Position numbers and translations under genes: made by a program
Shown: positions 18,514 to 27,346 of the stretch, piece after piece
Layout of the letters: every line of letters starts with the position of its first letter
Position numbering within the stretch: position 1 is the first letter of the stretch
The notes under the pieces: model-generated
Database searches by the model: none
The model's input: the letters and a program-made list of their open reading frames with translations, nothing else
Told to the model about the DNA's origin: nothing
Source of the DNA: Sphingomonas sp.
GTDB taxonomy: Bacteria; Pseudomonadota; Alphaproteobacteria; Sphingomonadales; Sphingomonadaceae
Direction: 5' to 3'
Assembly: GCF_017744835.1 (NCBI RefSeq)
Contig: NZ_JAGIAM010000001.1
Coordinates: forward strand, 434,001 to 498,000
DNA: 64,000 nt

Positions 18514-18924
18514 TCAATTCGCTCCAGGAAGGTCCAGCGCCGATCGCAAGCCGAGGTGCTCTACAAAGGGCGCGAAATCGCGGTCGCAGTAAAGAAGCGG
18601 AATGCGATCGCGGATGCACCGCGTCGCGATCAGCGTATCGATCGTCTTTCGCACTGTAATCCCAAGCGCGCGAAGCCGACGGTAATTGCGTGCCGCCTCG
18701 ACAGCCAGATCGCCGCCACCGACAGTCACCAGGCGCAGCTGCAGCATCAGATCGCGCGCCAAGGCGAAGGAGCGCTCGCTCCTCATACCCTGCAGGACCT
18801 CGGCGAGAACCAGATCCGCCATCAGGATAGGTTCGCGTATCAGCGCCGCCTTGAGCCACGTTGTCTCACGAGACTCGCGTGCGTTGAAGAAGTCGATCCA
18901 GACGCTGCTGTCGACAAGGATCAT
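18514..18924 (-). CDS. vapC: VapC-type PIN-domain toxin
   Basis: A 136-residue PIN-domain ribonuclease, the toxin of a VapBC pair. The four acidic residues of the PIN site are visible: Asp in MILVDSSVWIDFF (residue 5), Glu in ADLVLAEVLQG (about 42), Asp in TIDTLIATRCI (about 94) and Asp in CDRDFAPF (about 115). Start ATG at 18924 overlaps the vapB stop in an ATGA arrangement. VapC enzymes usually cleave tRNA or rRNA; the target here cannot be read. It is followed with no gap by gor. Confidence 0.93.
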   Translation of the reverse strand: MILVDSSVWIDFFNARESRETTWLKAALIREPILMADLVLAEVLQGMRSERSFALARDLMLQLRLVTVGGGDLAVEAARNYRRLRALGITVRKTIDTLIATRCIRDRIPLLYCDRDFAPFVEHLGLRSALDLPGAN

Positions 18925-19130
18925 TTGCCGTCCGGGACGTACTTGCTCGTCCGCATCTCGTCGAGATCGCCGTCCCAGCCGATCCCCCAGAGCTGAAGGA
19001 GTGCCTCCTGCTGCCGAAGCCTGAGCGTCTCACGCAACGCGGTGTCCACTGCCTCCCGCTTGGTCTTCGCGCCAATGGCGCGCATGACCTGTGCGACGAG
19101 TCCCTGGTCGATCTCGATATTCGTGCGCAT
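18921..19130 (-). CDS. vapB: VapB-type antitoxin
   Basis: A 69-residue antitoxin. The N-terminus MRTNIEIDQGLVAQVMRAIG with KTKREAVDTALRETLR is the standard VapB DNA-binding region. The acidic tail (DGDLDEMRTSKYVPDGK) would thread into VapC. A longer frame from 19151 is possible, but ATG at 19130 gives the conserved MRTNIEID start. Its promoter overlaps an inverted repeat, expected for VapBC autorepression. Confidence 0.92.
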   Translation of the reverse strand: MRTNIEIDQGLVAQVMRAIGAKTKREAVDTALRETLRLRQQEALLQLWGIGWDGDLDEMRTSKYVPDGK

Positions 19131-19131
19131 G

Positions 19132-19161
19132 ATGTGTATCCTGATTGACATTTGTACACAT
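19132..19161 (-). promoter_or_regulatory. Candidate VapBC operator
   Basis: A seven-base inverted repeat, ATGTGTA (19132-19138) and TACACAT (19155-19161), with 16 bases between, lies right before the vapB start at 19130. VapBC complexes normally bind such paired half-sites over their own promoter. This is a positional and symmetry call only. Confidence 0.5.
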
Positions 19162-19187
19162 AAGCAACCCCAGGCGCCCGCGCAACG

Positions 19188-20675
19188 TCAGCCGAACGCC
19201 CGCCGGATCAGGTCCGCGGTCGAGGCGTCGAAGTCGCCGCCCTGCTCCGCCGCCTTCGCCATTTCCTTGCCCAGCTCGACGCCGAACTGGTCGAACGGAT
19301 TGATGCCGAGCAGCACCGCGTTCACGAACGTCCTTTGCTCGTAGAAGGCGAGCAGCGCGCCCAGCGTGCGCGGCTCGAGCGCGTCGAGCAGCAAGGTCGA
19401 GGACGGCCGGTCGCCCGGATAGGCGCGCGCCTCGTCGTCATGCCCGCGGCCCGCCATCAGCGCGGCGCCTTGCGCGAACATGTTGAGCAGCAGCTGGCGA
19501 TGGTGCGCCTCGGCCAGCCCGTCGCCCGGCTCGATCACGCCGACGAACTCGACCGGCACCAGCCGCGTGCCCTGGTGGAGCAGCTGGAACACCGCGTGTT
19601 GCGCATCGGTGCCGACGCCGCCCCAGGTGATCGGCGCGGTCGGCCATGTGACGGGCTGCCCCTCGGCGGTCACGCGCTTGCCGTTCGATTCCATCTCGAG
19701 CTGCTGGAGGTAGCTCGGCAGCAGCCGCAGCCTTTCGTCATAGGCAAAGGTCGCGCGCGTCTCGCAGCCGAGCGCCTGGCTGTAATAGAGGTCGGCAAAG
19801 GCGGCGAGCGCGGGCGCGTTCTTCTCCAGCGGCGTCAGGCGGAAATGCCGGTCCATCTCGGCCGCGCCTTCGAGCAGCTCCTCGAACGCCTCCCAGCCGA
19901 GCGCCAGCGCGGCGGGGAAGCCGATCGACGACCAGAGCGAATAGCGCCCGCCCACCGACTCGGCGAAGGGGAGCACCCGCGTCTCGTCGACGCCCCATTC
20001 GACGGCCTTTTCGGGCGCTGCGGTCAGCGCCACCACGCGGCCATAGGGGTCGGCCACCCCGCCCTGCGCCATCCACGACAGCGCGCTCTCGGCGTTGAGC
20101 ATCGTCTCGGTGGTGGTGAAGGTCTTGGACGCGATCGCGATCAGCGTCGCCTGCGGGTCGAACCGGTCGAGCGCTTCCTCGAGCGCCGATCCGTCGACAT
20201 TGGATACGATTGCCACGTCATAGCGGTCGGCATCGCGGCCCAGCGCGTCGACGAGCAGGTCGGGCCCCAGCGCCGACCCGCCGATGCCGATGTGGAGCAC
20301 GTGCCGTACCGGTCCCAGCGCCTCGGCCTCGATCGCGTCGATCAGCGCGCGCATCCGGGCATGGAAGCCCCGCGCCCGCGCCACGCTCTCGGGCGCGCCC
20401 TCGCCCCGCTCGGCACTGTGCTCAGCTGCGCGACCTTCGGTAACATTCACCGCCTCCCCCGCGAACAGCGCGTCGCGCTTGGCGGCGAGCCCCATCGACT
20501 CCGCGAGGGCCGCGAAGGCCGCCACTGCATCGGCGGTCAGATGGGTCTTGGACCAGTCGAAATGGATGCTCGCGACATCGGCCGAGAGCGCGGCGACCCG
20601 GTCCTGCCCGTCAAAGAGCTGCTTGAGCGGCGTGCGGGGCAGCGCGCGGATCGGCGACCAATCGGGCAAGGCCAT
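19188..20675 (-). CDS. pgi: Glucose-6-phosphate isomerase
   Basis: Pgi interconverts glucose-6-phosphate and fructose-6-phosphate. The 495-residue protein shows the family signatures: LHIGIGGSALGPDLL near residue 140, SKTFTTTETMLNAE near 205, VGGRYSLWSSIGFPAAL near 260, and GANPFDQFGVELGK-like ending (here INPFDQFGVELGKEMA). The start is ATG at 20675, six bases after GGAG; an alternative ATG lies two codons upstream. It is divergent from lepB. Sphingomonads often rely on Entner-Doudoroff routes, so Pgi probably runs toward gluconeogenesis or recycling, an inference from the lineage. Confidence 0.95.
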   Translation of the reverse strand: MALPDWSPIRALPRTPLKQLFDGQDRVAALSADVASIHFDWSKTHLTADAVAAFAALAESMGLAAKRDALFAGEAVNVTEGRAAEHSAERGEGAPESVARARGFHARMRALIDAIEAEALGPVRHVLHIGIGGSALGPDLLVDALGRDADRYDVAIVSNVDGSALEEALDRFDPQATLIAIASKTFTTTETMLNAESALSWMAQGGVADPYGRVVALTAAPEKAVEWGVDETRVLPFAESVGGRYSLWSSIGFPAALALGWEAFEELLEGAAEMDRHFRLTPLEKNAPALAAFADLYYSQALGCETRATFAYDERLRLLPSYLQQLEMESNGKRVTAEGQPVTWPTAPITWGGVGTDAQHAVFQLLHQGTRLVPVEFVGVIEPGDGLAEAHHRQLLLNMFAQGAALMAGRGHDDEARAYPGDRPSSTLLLDALEPRTLGALLAFYEQRTFVNAVLLGINPFDQFGVELGKEMAKAAEQGGDFDASTADLIRRAFG

Positions 20676-20792
20676 GTTCATCTCCATCTCGGCAAGTCGG
20701 GTTCGCACATGCCCCTATCGTCCCCTGCCGGTCACGGCCACCCGGATTCATCGGCTTGACGCCACCCCTCAGCCCAAGCAGAGCATGGCCCC

Positions 20793-21644
20793 ATGGATAA
20801 CGCGCCCGAGAAGCCCGAGACCGACGCTCCCAAGCCCTATTCGGTGGGAACGGCGGCCCAAAAGCCCAAGTCCGAATGGCGCGACCTCGCGTCCTTCCTG
20901 GTCAAGCTCGCGCTGATCGTCTTCGTGGTGCGCAGCTTCATCTTCTCGCCCTTCTCGATTCCCAGCGAGTCGATGCTGCCGCGGCTGCTGATCGGCGACT
21001 ATCTGTTCATCACCAAGTGGAACTACGGCTTCTCGCGGCACTCGCTGCCGTTCAGCCTGCCGCTGATCCCCGGCCGCATCTTCGCGAACGACCCTGCGCG
21101 CGGCGACGTGGTGGTGTTCAAGGCGCCCCCCGCGAACGATACCGACTGGATCAAGCGCGTGATCGGCCTGCCGGGCGACACGGTGCAGATGGTGAACGGC
21201 CAGCTGATCCTGAACGGCAAGCCCGTGCCCAAGCAGCAGGTCGCCAATTTCACGCTGCCGCTGACGCCCAATTTCACGCGCTGCCAGGCCAATTTCCAGA
21301 GCCTCGACGCGCAGGGCAACATGGTGTGCAGCATCCCGCGCTTCCGCGAGACCCTGCCCAACGGCAAGAGCTACGAAGTGCTGGACCAGGGCACCTATCC
21401 CAAGGACAACACCGGCGTCTACACCGTGCCTGCCGGCCATGTGTTCCTGATGGGCGACAATCGCGACAATTCGACCGACAGCCGCTTCAGCCATGAAGAC
21501 GGCGGGATCGAGTTCGTTCCGATGGAGAACCTCGAGGGCAAGGCCGTGGTGACCTTCTGGTCGACCGACGGCAGCGCCAACTGGTTCCTGCCCTGGACCT
21601 GGTTCACCGCCGCGCGCTGGAGCCGGATTGGAGAAGGCTTCTGA
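20793..21644 (+). CDS. lepB: Signal peptidase I
   Basis: LepB removes signal peptides from secreted proteins at the outer face of the inner membrane. The 283-residue protein has one N-terminal membrane span (FLVKLALIVFVVRSFIF). The catalytic Ser is in IPSESMLPRLLIGDY (about residue 58). The catalytic Lys is in DWIKRVIGLPGD, and box E is MGDNRDNSTDSR. The region between the Lys box and box E carries the usual proteobacterial insertion with two cysteines (FTRC, NMVC). Its TGA overlaps the presumed CTG start of rnc, so the lepB-rnc-era-phzF genes are probably co-transcribed. Confidence 0.95.
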   Translation: MDNAPEKPETDAPKPYSVGTAAQKPKSEWRDLASFLVKLALIVFVVRSFIFSPFSIPSESMLPRLLIGDYLFITKWNYGFSRHSLPFSLPLIPGRIFANDPARGDVVVFKAPPANDTDWIKRVIGLPGDTVQMVNGQLILNGKPVPKQQVANFTLPLTPNFTRCQANFQSLDAQGNMVCSIPRFRETLPNGKSYEVLDQGTYPKDNTGVYTVPAGHVFLMGDNRDNSTDSRFSHEDGGIEFVPMENLEGKAVVTFWSTDGSANWFLPWTWFTAARWSRIGEGF

Positions 21645-22312
21645 GCACCCGCGACCTGGCGGGCTGGATTGCGGAGACCTTCGGCCGCGAGCCCGCCGAC
21701 ACCGCGCGCTATGCCCGCGCGCTGACGCACGGCAGCCAGGCCTCGGCCAATTACGAGCGGCTCGAGTTCCTCGGCGATCGCGTGCTGGGGCTCGTCGTTG
21801 CCGAATGGCTGTTCGAACGCTTTCCCGACGAGGCCGAGGGCGCGCTCTCGCGCCGGCTCAATGCGCTGGTGACCGGTCAGCTCTGCGCCGAAGTTGCGCG
21901 CGAGATCGGCGTCGCCGCGCACCTCAAGCTCGGCAAGCAGGCGCGCGAGGACGGCGCCGCCGACAGCGACAATGTGCTCGGCGACGTGGTCGAGGCGCTG
22001 ATCGGCGCCTTCTACCTCGAATTCGGGCTCGAGGCGGTGCGCCCCTTCATCCGCAAGGCATGGGAGCGCCACATCGACGCGCATGCCCAGGCGCCCAAGC
22101 ACCCCAAGTCCGCGCTCCAGGAATGGGCCGCGGCGCACAACCGGCGTCCCCCCGAATATGAAGTGGTCGACCGCTCCGGCCCGCACCACGCCCCGCGCTT
22201 CACGATCCGCGTGAGCATCCCCAAGCTCGCCGACGCGACCGCCGAGGGCGCGAACAAGCAGGAAGCCGAGACCGCGGCGGCGGCAGCGCTGCTCGAGAAG
22301 CTGGGCAAGTGA
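21641..22312 (+). CDS. rnc: Ribonuclease III
   Basis: RNase III processes rRNA precursors and double-stranded RNA. The catalytic signature YERLEFLGDRVLGLVVAE lies near residue 35, with the second acidic site in DNVLGDVVEALIGAFYLE. A dsRNA-binding domain closes the protein (HPKSALQEWAAAHNRRPPEY, then GANKQEAETAAAAALLEKLG). No ATG, GTG or TTG exists in frame before the catalytic signature. A CTG at 21641 has GGAG seven bases upstream and overlaps the lepB TGA as CTGA, so CTG is the most likely start, giving 223 residues and MLSTRDLAGW. That matches normal RNase III length. Confidence 0.88.
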   Translation: MSTRDLAGWIAETFGREPADTARYARALTHGSQASANYERLEFLGDRVLGLVVAEWLFERFPDEAEGALSRRLNALVTGQLCAEVAREIGVAAHLKLGKQAREDGAADSDNVLGDVVEALIGAFYLEFGLEAVRPFIRKAWERHIDAHAQAPKHPKSALQEWAAAHNRRPPEYEVVDRSGPHHAPRFTIRVSIPKLADATAEGANKQEAETAAAAALLEKLGK

Positions 22313-22317
22313 TATCA

Positions 22318-22450
22318 ACTCCCCTCCCTGCAAGGGAGGGGTCGGGGGTGGGTGCGCGGCGCAGCCGCGCGTTCATCGCCCGTCGCAAAGCCGAGGCATC
22401 GAGCCTCGCCTTTGCGCACCCACCCCTTGCCCCTCCCTTGCAGGGAGGGG
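22318..22450. repeat. REPIN-like paired palindrome, copy 4
   Basis: The left unit has CTCCCTGCAAGGGAG then GGGTCGGGGGTGGG. The right unit has CCCACCCCTTGCCCCTCCC then TTGCAGGGAGGGG. The linker contains an inner dyad around GCCGAGGC-ATC-GAGCCTCGC. It lies between rnc and era, 18 bases before the era start. Confidence 0.7.
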
Positions 22451-22468
22451 AATAGAGACGAAGGACGT

Positions 22469-23380
22469 ATGACCGACCCCGCCCCCACCACCCAACATTG
22501 CGGCCTGATCGCCGTCGTCGGCGCGCCCAACGCCGGCAAGTCGACGCTGGTCAATGCGCTCGTCGGCCAGAAGGTCGCGATCGTCAGCCCCAAGGCGCAG
22601 ACCACCCGCGCGCGGCTGATGGGCATCGCGATCGAAGGCGATGCGCAGCTGCTGCTCGTCGACACGCCGGGCATCTTCACCCCGGAGCGCCGGCTCGACC
22701 GCGCGATGGTCGCCGCCGCCTGGGAGGGCGCCGAGGGCGCCGACCTGATCGCGCTGGTGGTCGACGGCAAGGCGGGCATCGGTCCCAAGGTCCACGCGAT
22801 CCTCGAGAGCCTGGCCAAGCGGCCCGAGGCCAAGATCCTGATCCTCAACAAAGTCGACGTCGCCGACAAGCCGCGGCTTCTGGGTCATGCGGCGAAGCTC
22901 AACGAAGCGCTGCGCTTCGACGAGACCTGGTTCGTCTCGGCCCAGACCGGCGACGGCGTGGCCGAGCTCAAGGCCGCGCTCGCCGGCCGCATGCCCGAAA
23001 GCCCCTGGCACTTCCCCGAGGACCAGGTCTCCGACGCCACCGAGCGGATGATCGCCGCCGAAGTGACGCGCGAGCAGCTCTACCTCCAGCTCCACGCCGA
23101 GCTGCCCTATGCCAGCGCAGTCGACACCGAGAAGTACAGCGAGCGCGCAGACGGATCGGTCGAGATCCACCAGCAGATCCTCGTCGCGCGCGAGACCCAG
23201 CGCGCGATCGTACTCGGCAAGGGCGGCAGCCGGATCAAGGAAATCGGCGCCCGCGCGCGTGCCGAGCTGTCGCGGATCATGGGCGTGCCGGTGCACCTCT
23301 ATCTGCACGTCAAGGTGAACCCCAAGTGGGAAGAGGATCGCTCGCTCTACCGCGAGATCGGACTGGACTGGGTGGAATGA
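22469..23380 (+). CDS. era: GTPase Era
   Basis: Era is an essential GTPase that binds 16S rRNA during 30S assembly. The 303-residue protein shows G1 GAPNAGKSTLVNAL near residue 17, G3 DTPGIFTPERRLD near 65 and G4 NKVD near 127. It closes with the C-terminal KH domain: VLGKGGSRIKEIGARAR, followed by MGVPVHLYLHVKVNPKW. ATG at 22469 follows AAGGA by three bases and lies 18 bases after the repeat block. The open region upstream encodes that repeat and was not included. Its stop overlaps the phzF start as ATGA. Confidence 0.96.
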   Translation: MTDPAPTTQHCGLIAVVGAPNAGKSTLVNALVGQKVAIVSPKAQTTRARLMGIAIEGDAQLLLVDTPGIFTPERRLDRAMVAAAWEGAEGADLIALVVDGKAGIGPKVHAILESLAKRPEAKILILNKVDVADKPRLLGHAAKLNEALRFDETWFVSAQTGDGVAELKAALAGRMPESPWHFPEDQVSDATERMIAAEVTREQLYLQLHAELPYASAVDTEKYSERADGSVEIHQQILVARETQRAIVLGKGGSRIKEIGARARAELSRIMGVPVHLYLHVKVNPKWEEDRSLYREIGLDWVE

Positions 23381-24255
23381 CCTATCGCTTCGAGACCGTC
23401 GACGTCTTCACCGAGCGGCGCTTCGGCGGCAATCCGCTCGCCGTCTTCACCGACGCCGAGGGGCTGTCGGGCGAGGAAATGCAGGCGCTCGCCGCCGAGA
23501 TGAACCTCAGCGAGACGAGCTTCGTCCTGCCGCCCGTCGATCCCGCCAACACCGCGCGCGTGCGCATCTTCACGCGCACGGCCGAGATGCCCTTCGCCGG
23601 CCATCCGAGCATCGGCACCGCCTATGTGCTCGCGCGGATGGGCCGCGTTGCGGGCGGCGAGGCGCGGCTCGAAGTGCCGGCGGGGCTCGTGCGCGTGGCG
23701 ATGGCGACCGGCGCCGACGGCATGCCCAGCGGCGGGCGGCTGACCGCGCCCCAGCCGCTCCAGCTCGGCGAGGCCGTCGACCCCGCGGTCGTCGCGGCGT
23801 GCCTGGGGATCGCAGTCGAGGACGTGCGCGTCGAGGCGCATGTGCCGCGCGCCGCGTCGATGGGCGTCTGGTTCATCCTCGCCGAAGTCGCGCCCGACGC
23901 GCTCGGCCGCTGCACGCCCGGCCTCGCGGCCTTCCGCGCCGGGCTCCAGCCGTGGATGCACGGCCGCTTCTCGCTGCTCGCCTATGCGCGCGAGGGTGGC
24001 GACGTGCGCGCCCGCATGTTCGCGCCGATCGCCGGCACCTTCGAGGATCCGGCGACCGGGAGCGCCGCCGCCGCGCTCGGCGGGCTGCTGCTGGCGCTCG
24101 ACGGCGGCGAGTCGCTCGGCTTCACCGTCGCCCAGGGCGTCGAGATGCGCCGCCCGAGTCGCATCGAAGTCGCCGCCGAACGCACGCCCGACGGCATCGT
24201 CGCGCACGTCGGCGGAAGCTGCGTCCCGATGTTCCGCGGCGAGGTACAGGGCTAG
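23377..24255 (+). CDS. PhzF-family isomerase-like protein
   Basis: A 292-residue member of the PhenazineF/DAP-epimerase-like fold. Motifs are RFGGNPLAVFTDAEGL, MNLSETSFVLPP with the catalytic Glu (about residue 45), IFTRTAEMPFAGHPSIGTA and FEDPATGSAAAALGG. PhzF itself isomerises an intermediate of phenazine synthesis, but most genomic relatives have no phenazine cluster and unknown substrates; none is seen here. The ATG overlaps the era stop. Its TAG shares four bases (CTAG) with the convergent cobB stop. Confidence 0.88.
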   Translation: MTYRFETVDVFTERRFGGNPLAVFTDAEGLSGEEMQALAAEMNLSETSFVLPPVDPANTARVRIFTRTAEMPFAGHPSIGTAYVLARMGRVAGGEARLEVPAGLVRVAMATGADGMPSGGRLTAPQPLQLGEAVDPAVVAACLGIAVEDVRVEAHVPRAASMGVWFILAEVAPDALGRCTPGLAAFRAGLQPWMHGRFSLLAYAREGGDVRARMFAPIAGTFEDPATGSAAAALGGLLLALDGGESLGFTVAQGVEMRRPSRIEVAAERTPDGIVAHVGGSCVPMFRGEVQG

Positions 24256-24953
24256 CCGCCGAGCACCGCTTCCACCCAGGCCGGCACCAGCACCCCCGCC
24301 GGCCCCATCCGGCTCTCGCCGAACCACAGGCTGCCTTCGGACGGGTCGAGGTTGAGCTCGAGCGTCGCGGCGCCGTGATAGCGCGCGGTGCGGACGAACC
24401 CCGCCGCCGGATAGACCGCGCCCGAAGTCCCGATCGAGACGAACAGGTCCGCCTCGGCCAGCGCGCGCTCGATCGTCTCCATGTGGTAGGGCATCTCGCC
24501 GAAGAAGACGATGTCGGGCCTCAGCGCGGGCGTACCGCAGTCGGGGCATTCGGTGCCCGGCGGCAGCGAGTCCTCCCATGGCTCGCGGATCCCGCACGCT
24601 GCACACAGCGCTGATTTGAGTTCCCCATGCATGTGCACCAGCCGCCGCGATCCCGCGCGCTCGTGCAGGTCGTCGACATTCTGCGTGACCAGCAGCAGCG
24701 CGCCCGGCCATTCGGCATCGAGCCGCGCGAGCGCCCGGTGCGCCGCGTTGGGCTCGACACTCGCCAGCTTCGCGCGCCGCTCGTCGTAGAAGCGATGGAC
24801 CAGCTCGGGGCCGTGCGCGAGCGCCTGGGGCGTGCACACCTCCTCCACCCGGTGGCCCTCCCACAGCCCGCCTGGCCCGCGGAAAGTCGCGACGCCGCTC
24901 TCGGCCGAGACGCCGGCGCCGGTGAGGATGACGATGTTGCGGATTGCGCGCAT
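24252..24953 (-). CDS. cobB: Sir2-family NAD-dependent protein deacylase
   Basis: A 233-residue sirtuin removing acyl groups from protein lysines using NAD. Motifs in order are VILTGAGVSAESGVATFRG, TQNVDDLHERAGS, HMHGELKSALC with the catalytic His, and a zinc site CAACG with CPDCG. The segment HRFYDERRAKL matches the Tyr/Arg pair (Y-x-x-R) of class III sirtuins such as E. coli CobB, which also accept succinyl-lysine. ATG at 24953 is chosen since an extension to 25040 has no match. Convergent with phzF. Confidence 0.93.
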   Translation of the reverse strand: MRAIRNIVILTGAGVSAESGVATFRGPGGLWEGHRVEEVCTPQALAHGPELVHRFYDERRAKLASVEPNAAHRALARLDAEWPGALLLVTQNVDDLHERAGSRRLVHMHGELKSALCAACGIREPWEDSLPPGTECPDCGTPALRPDIVFFGEMPYHMETIERALAEADLFVSIGTSGAVYPAAGFVRTARYHGAATLELNLDPSEGSLWFGESRMGPAGVLVPAWVEAVLGG

Positions 24954-25030
24954 GCCCCTTGGATAGCCGCTGCCCTGCCGCTGCCGCAAATCCCTGATTG
25001 AGTGCCCCCGCTCGACCGGGAGACCCGCCG

Positions 25031-25384
25031 ATGATCGCACTCGCGCTGCTGCTGCTTGCCCCGCAGGATCATGCTTCGGCCTTCCCCGGCGGCGACGATG
25101 CGCCCCCGCCCGCGCCCAGGGGCTGCAGCCGCTCGGGGGCGAGCGACGAGATCACCGTCTGCGCGCGCGACCAGTCCGCCTTCCGCGTCAAGCCTTTGAC
25201 CGACCGCTATCGCGAGAAGCCGACCCGGGCCGAGCTCGGCCTGCGCGGCGGCGGCAGCGTCCGGGCGGAAGCCGTGCAGCGCGGCGTGGGCGGCGTCAGC
25301 GTGCCCGCGGCAATGGTGACGCTGCGCATCCCGCTCGGGCGCAAGCCCAAGTCGGAACGCGCCGACGACCCGCAGGCCAAATAG
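25031..25384 (+). CDS. Predicted exported hypothetical protein
   Basis: A 117-residue protein starting MIALALLLLAPQDHASA, a very short hydrophobic leader that may be a signal peptide. The mature part has one CSRSGASDEITVCARD pair of cysteines, often seen in small periplasmic sphingomonad proteins, followed by a basic Arg/Lys tail. No function is recognised. It lies 40 bases upstream of dapB and is presumably transcribed with it. Confidence 0.65.
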   Translation: MIALALLLLAPQDHASAFPGGDDAPPPAPRGCSRSGASDEITVCARDQSAFRVKPLTDRYREKPTRAELGLRGGGSVRAEAVQRGVGGVSVPAAMVTLRIPLGRKPKSERADDPQAK

Positions 25385-25424
25385 CCGGTTCCGGCGCGGC
25401 GCGGCTTGTGCCACAGCGGGCGCC

Positions 25425-26153
25425 ATGACGAGCATCGGCATTTTCGGCAGCATGGGCCGCATGGGCCAGGCGATCGCAGCGGTCGCCCCCTCTCTCGACG
25501 CGCATGTGGCGGGCGGCTGCGATGTCACCGGCGATCCGGCGGAGCTGGCGACCAGGGCCGATGTGCTGGTCGATTTCTCCGCCCCCGCGGCGCTCGAGGC
25601 GCATCTCGCCGCGGCGCGCGGCGCGGCCAGGCCGATCGTGGTCGGCACCACCGGGCTCAGCGCCAGGCATCATGCGCTGATCGACGAGGCCGCGGCCGAG
25701 ATCGCCGTGCTCCAGACCGGCAACACCTCGCTCGGCATCGGCCTGCTCGCCCGGCTGGTGCGCGAGGCGGCCGCCCGGCTCGGCGCCGATTGGGACATCG
25801 AGCTGGTCGAGACGCACCACCGCAACAAGGCCGATGCGCCCTCGGGCACGGCGCTGATGCTGGGCGAGGCCGCGGCGCGCGGGCTCGGCACCACGCTCGC
25901 CGAGGCCGGCGTCGAGGCGCGCGCCGGGCTCACCGGGCCGCGCGCCCCCGGCACGATCGGCATGGCGAGCCTGCGCGGCGGTTCGGTGGTGGGCGACCAC
26001 ACCGTGCTGTTCGCGACCGAGGGCGAGCGGATCGAGCTCACCCACCGCGCCGACGACCGCGCGATCTTCGCCCGCGGCGCGGTCCGCGCGGCGCTGTGGC
26101 TCGCGGGGCAGAAGCCCGGCCGCTACACCATGGACCAGGTGCTCGGCATTTGA
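25425..26153 (+). CDS. dapB: 4-hydroxy-tetrahydrodipicolinate reductase
   Basis: DapB makes tetrahydrodipicolinate in lysine and diaminopimelate synthesis. The 242-residue protein begins with the Rossmann motif IGIFGSMGRMGQAIA, followed by DVLVDFSAPAAL and VGTTGLSARH. The active-site segment ETHHRNKADAPSGTALMLGE has the catalytic His-His-x-x-Lys, and HTVLFATEGERIELTHRADDR closes the domain. Length is near the short DapB type. Its TGA overlaps the TTG start of nth. Confidence 0.95.
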   Translation: MTSIGIFGSMGRMGQAIAAVAPSLDAHVAGGCDVTGDPAELATRADVLVDFSAPAALEAHLAAARGAARPIVVGTTGLSARHHALIDEAAAEIAVLQTGNTSLGIGLLARLVREAAARLGADWDIELVETHHRNKADAPSGTALMLGEAAARGLGTTLAEAGVEARAGLTGPRAPGTIGMASLRGGSVVGDHTVLFATEGERIELTHRADDRAIFARGAVRAALWLAGQKPGRYTMDQVLGI

Positions 26154-26824
26154 AGAAGGCCGACATCGTCGAGTTCTTCGCGCGGCTGGCGGCGGACAAT
26201 CCGCATCCCGAGACCGAGCTCGAATATGTCAACGATTACACGCTGCTCGTCGCCGTGGCGCTCTCCGCCCAGGCGACCGATGTCGGCGTCAACAAGGCCA
26301 CCCGCCGGCTCTTCGCCGAAGTGGACACGCCCGAGAAGATGGTCGCGCTCGGCGAGGAGGGGCTGAAGGAGCACATCAAGACGATCGGCCTGTTCAACAC
26401 CAAGGCCAGGAATGTCATCGCCCTGTCCGAAGCGCTGATCCGCGACCATGGCGGCCAGGTCCCCGCCGATCGCGACGCGCTGGAAAAACTCCCCGGCGTC
26501 GGCCGCAAGACCGCGAACGTCGTGATGAACACGGCGTTCGGCGCCGAGACCTTCGCGGTCGACACGCACATCTTCCGCGTCGGCAACCGCACCGGCCTCG
26601 CGCGCGGCAAGACGCCCCTCGCGGTCGAGAAGAAGCTCGATCAGCGGGTGCCCCAGCCCTTCCGGCTCCACGCTCATCACTGGTTAATCCTGCACGGCCG
26701 ATACATCTGCAAGGCTCGGACTCCCGAGTGCTGGCGATGCCCCGTCGCCGATCTTTGCGCGTTCCAGCCCAAAACTCCGCCGCCGGGCACCGCCAAGTCG
26801 CCGCGCGGCCGTTCGGAAGGATGA
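26150..26824 (+). CDS. nth: Endonuclease III
   Basis: Nth is a DNA glycosylase/AP lyase for oxidised pyrimidines. The helix-hairpin-helix and catalytic Lys are in [16 protein letters not shown], the catalytic Asp in [11 protein letters not shown]. The 4Fe-4S ligands are C-x6-C-x2-C-x5-C in [17 protein letters not shown]. The start is TTG at 26150, overlapping the dapB TGA (TTGA) and giving [14 protein letters not shown]; no ATG exists near. The protein has 224 residues, normal for the family. Confidence 0.94.
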   Translation: MKKADIVEFFARLAADNPHPETELEYVNDYTLLVAVALSAQATDVGVNKATRRLFAEVDTPEKMVALGEEGLKEHIKTIGLFNTKARNVIALSEALIRDHGGQVPADRDALEKLPGVGRKTANVVMNTAFGAETFAVDTHIFRVGNRTGLARGKTPLAVEKKLDQRVPQPFRLHAHHWLILHGRYICKARTPECWRCPVADLCAFQPKTPPPGTAKSPRGRSEG

Positions 26825-26828
26825 AGCC

Positions 26829-27209
26829 ATGCGCCTGCTGCTCGCCGCCTCCGCCCTGCTCTTCGCTGCCGCACCCGGCTCGGCGATCGAGCAGAACAAG
26901 CGCACCGACGTTCCCGTGGCGACCGCGGCCGGCGATCCGGTCTCGTGCATCCGCCTGCGCGACATCCGCCAGAGCAAGGTGCGCGACGATTCGACGATCG
27001 ATTTCTACATGGCCGGCGGCCGCGTCTACCGGAACACGCTCGACGGCTCGTGCCCGATGCTCCGCTCCGAAGGCCGCTTCATGCACAAGACCAGCACCGG
27101 CGATCTCTGTTCGCTCGACACGATCACCGTGCTGCGCGACCCCGGCCTGACTCCCGGGCCGAGCTGCGGGCTGGGCAAGTTCCAGCCGGTGACGCTCGCC
27201 AAACGCTGA
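26829..27209 (+). CDS. Secreted DUF6491-like protein
   Basis: A 126-residue protein with a clear signal peptide ([19 protein letters not shown]). The mature domain shows [50 protein letters not shown] and SCGLGKF, with conserved cysteines in pairs. This is the same general pattern as the truncated protein at 1-357 and resembles DUF6491. The function is unknown, likely periplasmic. It starts four bases after nth, so it is probably in the dapB-nth operon. Confidence 0.75.
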   Translation: MRLLLAASALLFAAAPGSAIEQNKRTDVPVATAAGDPVSCIRLRDIRQSKVRDDSTIDFYMAGGRVYRNTLDGSCPMLRSEGRFMHKTSTGDLCSLDTITVLRDPGLTPGPSCGLGKFQPVTLAKR

Positions 27210-27269
27210 GCCGCCCCGCGACAAACGCACTGGCGCAGGCGCCAAGGCTTTGCTACGCGGCCTTCCCAC

Positions 27270-27346
<77 letters not shown>

